A stretch of 64,000 nt of DNA, taken from NCBI GenBank assembly GCA_027475525.1, contig JAMWFC010000116.1:1115826-1179825 (forward strand), written 5' to 3'. The notes beneath the pieces are model-generated. The model was given only the letters and a program-made list of their open reading frames with translations, made no database searches and was not told the origin of the DNA. This DNA comes from Macrolepiota albuminosa (lineage: Eukaryota; Basidiomycota; Agaricomycetes; Agaricales; Agaricaceae). Below are positions 22,813 to 31,048 of this stretch, in pieces (positions within the stretch are counted from its first letter, which is position 1; the number at the start of each line of letters is the position of its first letter). Position numbers and translations under genes: made by a program.

Positions 22813-24646
22813 TGTCTTGAAGGGTAACGTTTCCAAATACCTCCAATTTAACTATTGTGATTTCGCTCGACCGCTCCCTCCCACATTGATCCAATGGTCT
22901 CTTACAGCAAGACCTCTTCCTTCACCTTCCAATGATGAACTGAACAACTTCTGTGTCACCACCATGCTTCAAAACCATAGCAATCTCTTCAAACTAGTGA
23001 CGCCCATCCACATAGAAGTCTTTGAACGCCTTGTTCGACACCACCCAAACCGTCCTTTCATGAATTCAGTCTTAAAAAGCCTTAAGGAAGGCTTCTGGCC
23101 TTTTGCCGACACACAACCCTCAACTTACCCACTAACATGTGACATGTTGCTCGGAACCCCTGAAGATCCAAATGAAGCCAACTTTTTGTGTATGCAGTGT
23201 GATATCGAAGTTGCTGCAGGACGTTTTTCCCCTGATTTTGGCAGTCAGTTGTTCGATGGCATGTACAGTTCCCCCATTTATGCTGTGCCAAAACCAAAGT
23301 CATCCAATCTCTGTCTGGTTACCAATCAATCTGCCGGCACACATTCTCCGAATTCAATGATAAAATACGAGGATATTAGTGGTTTTCCTATGGATAATAT
23401 GAAGCACTTAGGGAGTCAACTACTCAAGATCCGCCGTACAAGCAACCAACGCTTGATTTTGTGGAAGTCTAATGTCGCAAATGCTTACCGATTGATTCCA
23501 ATGCACCCACACTGGCAGATAAAGCAAATAGTGACGATTGACAACTCACGTCATGTTGATCGTTGCAACTGCTTTGGTGGACATGCTTCTCTCAACTGTT
23601 GGGGTTCTGTCAATAGCCTTATAACCTGGTCCGCTCAGGACTTGTATGAGGTATCAGACCCTTTGTGTTTCAATGACAATTCTTATGGTGCCGATGATGA
23701 AGACAACCTATCTTTCTATGAGCTGTACCAGCAGTCCATGCCAAAAAGTCAAGTCAATCTCCTGCAGCTATGGGATGACCTTGGCATACCCCATAAACAA
23801 CAGAAACAGGTTTTTGGCTCTCCACTAACCATTATTGGTATTTTGGTAGACCCCAATGCTATGTCAATGACACTTCCCCCTGAGGCCAAACAAGATCTTG
23901 TCAAAGAAATCCGTCGCTTTACGTCGTACAGCAAAAAAAGATCCACTCACTACACCAAAAGAGAATGGCAACGATTGGCTGGATGGGTGAATTGGGGACT
24001 CAATGTTTTCCCACTACTAGCCCCATGTCTTTCAAACGTCTATGCAAAACTGAATTCGGTTCCAGATAATTCAAATGCGAGAATTTGGTGCAATACGAGC
24101 ATGAGAGCTGATCTAATTTGGGGAGCGGATTGTTTTGAGTGCTGCAACGGCACACTTCTTCTGAGTGCTCAAGCCTGGGAACCATCTGATGCTGATCTTA
24201 TCGTTGAGTGTGATGCATGCCCAACAGGTCTAGCTTTCTGGTACCCACATTTGCTACGTGGGTATTATTGCCCAGTAGGAAATGACACTCCTCCAGACCT
24301 CATTTTCTTCCTCGAGGCTTTGACCGTAGTGTGCTCCTTGCATCATGCTGACTCATTTCTGAGTGCACCCCAACGAATCGCAATTTACTCCGATAACAGT
24401 AACACGGTTGACATTTTCAATTCATTGCATGCTCAACCTCTCTATAACCCCCTGCTCAAGTTTGCAGTTGATATTCTTTTAGAGCGGGGCCACAGACTCA
24501 AAGTTCTCCACATCTTAGGAATGGAGAATGTTACTGCAGACCTCCTGTCTAGGCATAGGTTTGAAGATGTCAGAGCTTTGCACCCCACAATCACCATCTA
24601 CAATTTTGTACCCCCTCGAGATCTGCTGGGGGCAATAGAAAAATGA
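22790..24646 (+). CDS. DIRS reverse transcriptase-RNase H, open but catalytically altered
   Basis: The frame is open without interruption. RT motifs are recognisable: WKSNVANAYRLIPMHP (motif A), FNDNSYG (motif C), FGSPLTIIGI and a downstream RNase H-like region with IVECDACPTG and a conserved Asp (YSDN). Family members normally have Asp in motif A (KSDV) and a Y/F-V-D-D box. Here both positions are Asn (KSNV and NDN), so polymerase activity is doubtful. The formal ORF opens earlier (22211), but that part overlaps gag out of frame and is probably not RT. The stop overlaps the recombinase ATG, which suggests coupled translation. Confidence 0.8.
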   Translation, partial: VRKTSRIDVLKGNVSKYLQFNYCDFARPLPPTLIQWSLTARPLPSPSNDELNNFCVTTMLQNHSNLFKLVTPIHIEVFERLVRHHPNRPFMNSVLKSLKEGFWPFADTQPSTYPLTCDMLLGTPEDPNEANFLCMQCDIEVAAGRFSPDFGSQLFDGMYSSPIYAVPKPKSSNLCLVTNQSAGTHSPNSMIKYEDISGFPMDNMKHLGSQLLKIRRTSNQRLILWKSNVANAYRLIPMHPHWQIKQIVTIDNSRHVDRCNCFGGHASLNCWGSVNSLITWSAQDLYEVSDPLCFNDNSYGADDEDNLSFYELYQQSMPKSQVNLLQLWDDLGIPHKQQKQVFGSPLTIIGILVDPNAMSMTLPPEAKQDLVKEIRRFTSYSKKRSTHYTKREWQRLAGWVNWGLNVFPLLAPCLSNVYAKLNSVPDNSNARIWCNTSMRADLIWGADCFECCNGTLLLSAQAWEPSDADLIVECDACPTGLAFWYPHLLRGYYCPVGNDTPPDLIFFLEALTVVCSLHHADSFLSAPQRIAIYSDNSNTVDIFNSLHAQPLYNPLLKFAVDILLERGHRLKVLHILGMENVTADLLSRHRFEDVRALHPTITIYNFVPPRDLLGAIEK

Positions 24647-25641
24647 TCATACCCACTGTAAAACCCAGGCAGCCTCGCCAGGTTGCTTGGTCAAAGGAGC
24701 GTTTGATTAGAGAATGCTCCATCGCACTCAGTTACGGCATTAACGATGCTACCTTTCAATGCTACGGCTCAGCTCTCAACTCCTACCTCAACTTCATAAA
24801 GCTTCACCATCTCAACACAAAACCTACTGCTGACACGTTGTCCCTCTATGTCGCATACATGTCCCACCATATCAACCCAAAATCCATTGCCATTTACCTG
24901 TCCGGTATATGCAACCAACTCGAAATTTACTTCCCAAACATCCACAGCAAACACAATTCCCCTCTCGTGAAAAAGACATTATCAGGTTCGAAAAAACGTT
25001 TCTCATCTGCAACCCAGCAAAAGCACACGTTGACTCGCAAAGATGTTGTGCAAGTCATCACTCATTATAGTGTGAACCCCTCCCATGATGACCTACTTTT
25101 CATTGCCATGCTCACCACCGGCTTCCATGGCCTTCTGTGTCTTGGTGAAATGACTTGCCCAGATGACATAGCATTACAGGACTATCGAAAGACTACTACA
25201 TCACGCTCTGTCAACATTGCATACAATCACTTTTCTTTCCTCTTGCCGACACACAAGGCTGATGCCTTTTTTGAAGGAAATCTGGTCTATATTCGGAAAA
25301 CTCATCACATGTCTGACCCACGGCGACAATTTATACGATACTGGAACAGCCGCAGTTCCAAGTTTCCACTTTGTTGTGAGCTGTGGCTCTGAGAAGATGG
25401 ATCGTCACCCACCTGATCTTTCTTCATCCGCTGTTTGCGGGCTTTCTTCGATAACAATATCACTGGACAATCTCTACGTGCTGGAGGTGCAACTTTCCTT
25501 GCTGAGATTGGAGCACCACCCTCTGTAATCCAGGCGGCTGGACGTTGGTCTTCAGACGCCTTCCAGAGATATATCAGGAAACATCCCATTGTCTTACATG
25601 CCCTTGCGCTGAGCAGACAGAGTGAGCCAATAGAGTGGTAA
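24643..25641 (+). pseudogene. DIRS tyrosine recombinase pseudogene
   Basis: One frame from ATG 24643 to TAA 25639 encodes a recombinase of the DIRS/phage-integrase type. It has an N-terminal SAM-like DNA-binding half, TTGFHGLLCLGEMT (box I), the GQSLRAGGATFLA box with its Arg, and GRWSSDAFQRYIRKHP with the nucleophile Tyr. Two in-frame TGAs at 25390 and 25414 break it just before box II. The box I arginine (LLRLGE in relatives) is Cys here (TGT), again explicable by a CpG C to T change. The copy is inactive. Confidence 0.85.
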
Positions 25642-25900
25642 TTATTATCCCTTTACAACATGGTTGCCTCAGGTCTGTTTCCTCGCAGAAACTGGTGTCT
25701 CGGACACTAATATTGTTGCTAAAGCAATAACTCATTGTTGTCTCCGAGCCGTCCATGCACACGCAGACGATATGCTGAGACTAGCTGAGGTAAAGTCACC
25801 TGAGCACATTGCTTAGTGACTACTAACCTCGATTACAGTTGTCGATCGCAACCGGTCAATGAATACTGTATGCCAGCAACAACCCTTAATTGTTTCACTC

Positions 25901-26205
25901 AATCGTTTTTCAACGTCATAGGGGAATAGCCGCATCTTGTCACTGGTATATGAGCAATAAACATGGGACCGGCTCTACTGAGCTCTCCCCATTTGGACCC
26001 AGTACAAATTTCTCCTCCTTGCTTATTGTTTTCTCTCTTCTTATGATGTCAGAAGCTCATTGGACCCGACAAACCAGCAAGCAAACAACAACAACAAACA
26101 AGGGACTTTTTTTTTAAGTTTCCCCAATTGCATCAGACCGCATGTATGTCCACACCGCTATGCAGACGTTTGGGTCCATGGTCCGACGCGATCAACTTTG
26201 GTCAA
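25901..26205. other. No gene seen
   Basis: Only short ORFs without recognisable content; this is the junction between the DIRS-like element and the following repeat mosaic. Confidence 0.4.
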
Positions 26206-26700
26206 CAGCCACCGTCGGTCTGATTCTGGATTTCCCTTAAATATCACCATGGTTGGAGGAATTCTGTCTCCTAGGCTGGTCCTCCACACTCGATGCTTTT
26301 TTGCCACTCAATGTATCACCGGCCCAGGCGGAGTGCATCGCGCGCATACAGGACGATGCTATATGGCGCTATTTTTGGCAGTTTGACGTCGTGAATAGGT
26401 GAGCGGGTTGTATACATTCATTGTGCACCCTAGCCGACCGACCCACTTTCACGTTTTTTCTTCTTGCTCTTGTTTAGGAACATGATCAAGTTTTGGGACA
26501 CATTCGTTTATTGGAAGAAAGAAGGGAAGTGGCAGGCAGAGATAACGAACGGATTGGGAAAAGGCCTTGTTTGCTGATACAACCATAGAGCACATACCTC
26601 TATGCCTGGGGATGGCTTTATCCCCTTCCCATTCACGCCTCGACTTGAGTCAGCATTCGTATTCACATTTCCAGGCCCGTTAAACTCCTGCCCCTGACCA
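26206..26700 (+). repeat. Compact copy of repeat segments X, Y and Z (copy B)
   Basis: Segment X (26206-26310) matches 10500-10610. Segment Y (26348-26577) matches the end of the spliced gene at 12010-12240, including its intron. Segment Z (26578-26697) matches 15160-15285. The order and strand are the same as on the left, but the intervening kilobases are missing. Confidence 0.75.
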
Positions 26701-26976
26701 CTATTAACATTAACAAAACAAGGACTGACGCGCATCTCGTAGTCATAATCTGTGTCTTGCTTGCATATATGACTATTAGGTGGACCTACAGGGTGGAATC
26801 GGCCTTGGGGACCTGGCGAATGTAAATGTGGATTAGAAGTAGTAAGATTGCTCAGAGCTCTCCGCATTCCGATCTCAAGCACTGTTATCGTCAAGAAGCT
26901 CTACGAAGAGCGCAATTACACAGAGATGAGGGAAATGCAATGCATTCATGACAGCAACTAATAAACATCAAAGGAA

Positions 26977-28030
26977 CAGCCACAGCATAAGCTCTTGAAA
27001 TATCAAACTGAGGAAATGTGAGTAAATTTTCAGAAAACCTCAAATGTTCTTTAAAATACCCTCAAAACCTCTCAGTTGGGATATTTACCGGGATTTCCTG
27101 ATTTTACTATCAATACCCTCAAGTTCTCCCACACAGAATACTCTTGAGTTATACTGTACAGATAATTTGACCTGCAAATGAATCTGTACTGCTTCTTTTT
27201 GCATGTCCCAGATGTCAATGGATAAGAGAGGAAACAAAATGTATAGAGCACGTAAAGCTAGAACACTGCTACAAGCATGAACACCCCCTATAGCTATCCA
27301 ACATTCAATTTTCCTACTAGTTCTTCAACTCTTGGCTGTGAAAATATCTCGATTCCTGCCCAACCCACAATATCAACACCAGTTATCAATCCAGTTCTAC
27401 TTTTGCCCATTGATGTTCCTCCATCACACGAGAAGATGTCGAGAACTGCAGTAGTAAGTTGAGTAACAACATTGGAGATGAGAGTTGCAGCGCTGGAAAA
27501 AGATATTGAAACATTGAAGGCCGAAAATAAATACTTGAAGGAGTGCAACGAAAGGACTATCACTGAGGGAAAGAGCACAAACGAGAAGATATTTCAGGAG
27601 CTTGATGGGCAGAAGAAAGAAAGGATAGAAGTTACATACTCAATAAAGGAGGAAAATAGTGGTATCGAGCTCAAGAGTGAACCTGAAAATGTCAGCTATA
27701 ATCAAGAAAGCAGACTTGCGATGGAGTTGAGTACAGCACATGCCAAGGTGAGTAAATGTATTCATTAGAAAGATAAATGGCTCACCCATTGTCAATGCAT
27801 TGTATTCAGGCACTTATTTGAGCTCAGTTCATCGAGGCAATGGGTTGTCCAGGCAAACTCACGGCAGATGTCTTGCCACTTTATCCTAAATCAAATGATG
27901 AATGGCCGGTGAGACCTGGAACAGAAGTGAAAGCCATACATTTCTACTGAGACCGGCCACACACTGGTCTTGATAACTAGGCTAATCTTATGCTGATCAA
28001 TCAGCTGCAAAGTGCCAGAAAATGGAAAAA
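26977..28030 (+). mobile_element. Truncated second copy of the CACTA-like element
   Basis: Beginning at CACAGCATAAGCTCT (about 26977), the sequence follows the reverse complement of 10497 down to about 9480. It carries the Ser/Pro-rich piece (27277-27462), the coiled-coil piece (27472-27768) and the beginning of the Trp/His block with a stop (about 27890-27960). Similarity ends near 28030. It is therefore a terminal fragment in opposite orientation to copy A. The start at the same CACAG end supports that as the true element terminus. Confidence 0.65.
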
Positions 28031-28674
28031 AGAGGATGTTATGGATACAAAAAAGTCTAGGCGTCAATCATGACAGCAGGAAGCAAGTTGATTGACCTCG
28101 ATCAACATTCATCAACTTAGAAAAAGCGCATACACAGTACTTTCTCATTTCGGACTTAGTCACATTTTCGATGCATTGAATACTCATGGAATGTAAATTC
28201 TTAGAATACAACAAGATTCCACGAGAGGAAAACCTATTGAAAGAAAATGTGGGAGTATTCCAGCGAAATCTCAAAATTCATTATATTACCCAACTTGCAT
28301 AATTTTTGATCTTATGCTGTGAGCGAACGAGATGAATTGACTTGTACAATAAGCAACGCAATATCTTTTAACTAGATTTATTGCTTGTCTCCACCTTTCT
28401 TTCTCCTTGATCTGTCACTATAATCTTCTGATGAACCGCTAAATCGAGTGTACTTGAATTATTAGTGCGTTGATTTGAGCCCAATATTGATTACTAGAAT
28501 CATGCATGGGAAGTGTGCCCGGTAAAAAGCCCGGGTTACCTTGTCTTTAATCGAGATATAGCCCATACCTCTCTCTTCCTTTATCCTTCTACAATCCAGC
28601 CATCCTTTGGTTTTAAACCCACTCCCTCATCAATTATTTCTTTTACAATCTGAGAACTCTGAGAAACAAAAACA
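28031..28674. other. No gene; CT-rich stretch near the end may be a promoter
   Basis: No ORF of note. From 28563 to 28660 the plus strand is CT-rich (CTCTCTCTTCC) and is followed by AAACAAAAACA just before an ATG. This is a common layout upstream of basidiomycete start codons. Confidence 0.4.
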
Positions 28675-28983
28675 ATGGTGAAGAGACTGGATCCTTTGGT
28701 CAAATTAAACAAGTGGTTGCAACAGTTGAGACGGTCAAAGGGAGTATCGAACACGCTCAGCGGCGTTGTGTTAGGATCCGGTGCGCAAGGTCACCTCAAG
28801 CGCTCAAGCCCCAGTCAGGGTCATAGTGAGCTTACTTTGTGCTATCTATAGTGTAACATTCCAACATGTTGAGTTCTCTGTCAAATTTTAAACTTTTACT
28901 TTATAGCAGGTATGTTACGTCAGAAAGGACACATCGGAGGATGCATCATGCTCCCAGTCAAGTATGACTCGAAGAATGGGTAA
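28675..28983 (+). CDS. Small spliced gene of unknown function, about 75 aa
   Basis: Exon 1 (28675-28825, 50 codons plus 1 nt) starts at ATG in the context AACAATGG after a CT-rich leader. An 81-bp intron (28826-28906, GTGAGC...TATAG) leads to exon 2 (28907-28983), which ends in TAA. The acceptor is a tandem TAG-CAG, so two products differing by one residue are possible in the same frame. The predicted protein is very basic with no signal peptide and no CaaX end (it ends SKNG). It matches nothing I know. The promoter-like leader and clean splice signals are the only support, so it could be chance. Confidence 0.35.
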
Positions 28984-29334
28984 CCTGTGTTGACGAACGA
29001 CGCCGCGCAGATAACATCTTGGATACGTCCATATATTTTCTCTTCTTATTCACTAAATTACTTTACGTTATTCTTGCGCCGCCGACGCCGCCACTTGTGG
29101 TGGCGGCACATTTTATTTTTCTATTTGCTAAGATTTGCTCAAACCTTATTTTCCTTGCAGTAATTTGCAAGGCCCAACACGACACCTCAGTTGTTCTCTA
29201 CACGCCGTTGAGACCTCTGAGGATATTGATATCTCTGTTGTATCTATTTGTTGGACGTCTGTCTCAGCGCATACATTCAGTCACGTGAAGTAGACACATC
29301 TGTCGATTCCCCAATTCCAGCCTCAGTTGTTTAC

Positions 29335-29512
29335 CTCCACGTAGGCACGACACTGAGGCTGTAAGTACATTATTATTCCCTCATATGTGGCTTACTTATG
29401 TTTATCTCGTTTACAAAGTGACTTAACGTATCATTATAGGTATAAAAATATAGTTGTTTACCTCCACGTAGGCACGACACTGAGACTTGACTTAACATAT
29501 CATTATAGGTTC
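29335..29512 (+). repeat. Imperfect direct repeat, second copy with internal deletion
   Basis: AGTTGTTTACCTCCACGTAG and the following bases occur at 29335 and again at 29452. Both copies end in TATCATTATAGG (about 29441 and 29509), but about 60 bp lying between these blocks in the first copy are missing from the second. The lost part starts at a GTAAGT and ends near CATTATAG, like an intron. Confidence 0.6.
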
Positions 29513-30289
29513 GGGTCTACAAGCTTGAACTTCGGAAGGCTCGTAGAGGGGTATAAACGATAATGATTTCAATTCTAGGTAAGGAAAAGTCAAGACGGTT
29601 ATGCACGCACCCCAACTCGGTTTATTGGCAAACATTTTTCTTGTTAAGAGGTAATAACCTTGCCATGCAATGCATCACGTACGATTTGACTGCTCAATCT
29701 TGAGAGAAACTCTCACCATGCCCGGTGTGGCATCGTGTATGACAAGCTGGAAAATTAGTAACAACCAGAGACAGTGTTAATGGACGCGCTGCCATAATTG
29801 AGCGTAAAGTCACATTTGGGAAACATTGTGTCATGGCCTGTCATCTGGGGTTCAGGATATGCGTGGGTGTGCGTGCAGCGTGTGAGACAGACCTTTGGTA
29901 TCGAGAAATGATTTCCAGACCTGTAGAGACACGGGTTAGCCAGTTCGCTGTTCTGGTGGATGGTGCCACCTGCGAGTGAAGCGCAGACACGCAGAGGCGG
30001 ACATGGTGGGGTGATTTCCACCTCCTTCTAGAATCAGTATCTGATCCAGAAAACAGACAGATTGGTTGTTGTCTCGAGCCGAGGTCAGATGATTCGGACG
30101 CCGCTCAGCCAGAAGATCTATAGTATATGCGACGACGCCTGGGAATTGATCTGATTAGTCAGTTCTGACTAAGGCTGACAAAGAATTGCCTTTTTCGTTT
30201 GTTTTTCGGTCTGTTTTTCAGTAGATAAGAAAAAAAAAGGTGTATATTAAATATAATTTAATAAAAATTCAATGTTTCAATGTATGCTA
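29513..30289. other. No gene seen
   Basis: Short ORFs on both strands have no recognisable content. An AT-rich run (30220-30275) precedes the Helitron. Confidence 0.45.
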
Positions 30290-30449
30290 TCTCTCGGACA
30301 CATGTGGAAGGTGTCCGGAGTCTGTGGATGTGGCCGAGGCCCAAACGCGATTTAGTGGACACCAGTTTTCACGCCTCGCGTGTTCTTAAACCAAACAGCA
30401 CCAATTTTTCCACGGTTTCAACGTTGTAGTGAGTAAACTACACTACAAA

Positions 30450-31048
30450 GTAAGTGTTGATTGATTGATTGATGTACAAATATTAATAACCATTCTTCTA
30501 GCACAACTTCGAAACTCGATTACAAAGTAAGTATTGATTGATTGATTGATAGATATTAATAAATGATTGATCTAGCTACAACTTCGAAATTTGATTACAA
30601 AGTAAGGATTGACTGATTGATTGATTGATGACCATTAACAAACATTTTTATAGCGAAATTTTCACACTCAACTACAAAGTAAGTAATGATTGATTGATTG
30701 ATGATTCTTAACAAACATTCAATAGCTCGACAACATTCAGCTATTGATTGATCATTGTAAGTGATTTTTAATGTATTTGAGCTTAGAAAATGCTTAAAAA
30801 ATCCGAAAAAATCACAGAAAATTCAGAAAAAATTCAATTCAGCTTATAGTGAAACATTGGGCTATTGTAGTAAGTGATTTTTATTGTTTTTGAGCTTGAT
30901 AAATGCTTAAAAAATTCAAAAAAATTCAGAAAAATTCTATTCAACTTACAGTAACACTTTGACAACTTTGGGCTATTGATACACTCATCATGTAAGTGTC
31001 TTTCAATGGTTTTAAGCTATGAAAATGCTTAAAAAATTATTCTTTCAG
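30450..31048 (+). promoter_or_regulatory. Helitron 5' leader with seven predicted mini-introns and six micro-exons
   Basis: Seven GTAAGT/GTAAGG donors are each followed by an AG acceptor. The predicted introns are 30450-30501, 30527-30575, 30602-30653, 30679-30725, 30757-30849, 30870-30951 and 30992-31048. They enclose micro-exons of 25, 26, 25, 31, 20 and 40 nt. Introns 1-4 are relatives of one another, each with a GATT-type tetranucleotide run and a TTAAY branch-like motif. Introns 5-7 form a second family with a shared GAAAATGCTTAAAAAAT block. The array looks like tandem duplication of exon-intron units. Splicing is predicted from sequence only. Confidence 0.6.

Larger units (their letters stand above)
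21116..25900 (+). mobile_element. DIRS-like tyrosine-recombinase retroelement, dead
   Basis: Three plus-strand coding units follow in the DIRS order: a gag with a zinc knuckle, a reverse transcriptase with RNase H, and a tyrosine recombinase in place of a DDE integrase. RT and recombinase overlap by 4 nt (ATGA at 24643-24646). There is no LTR pair around the unit, as expected for DIRS. I could not identify the split or inverted terminal repeats, so the outer limits are approximate. All premature stops are TGA, and catalytic residues in the RT and recombinase are replaced, so the copy is inactive. Confidence 0.8.

Noticed and set aside
29750..30025. 88-aa minus-strand ORF
   Set aside because: No conserved features, no splice support and no promoter-like context.
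30450..30756. Leader repeats as a CRISPR array
   Set aside because: Repeats are imperfect, AT-rich, contain splice signals and lie in a eukaryotic transposon; units of about 77 bp with tetranucleotide runs do not resemble CRISPR.
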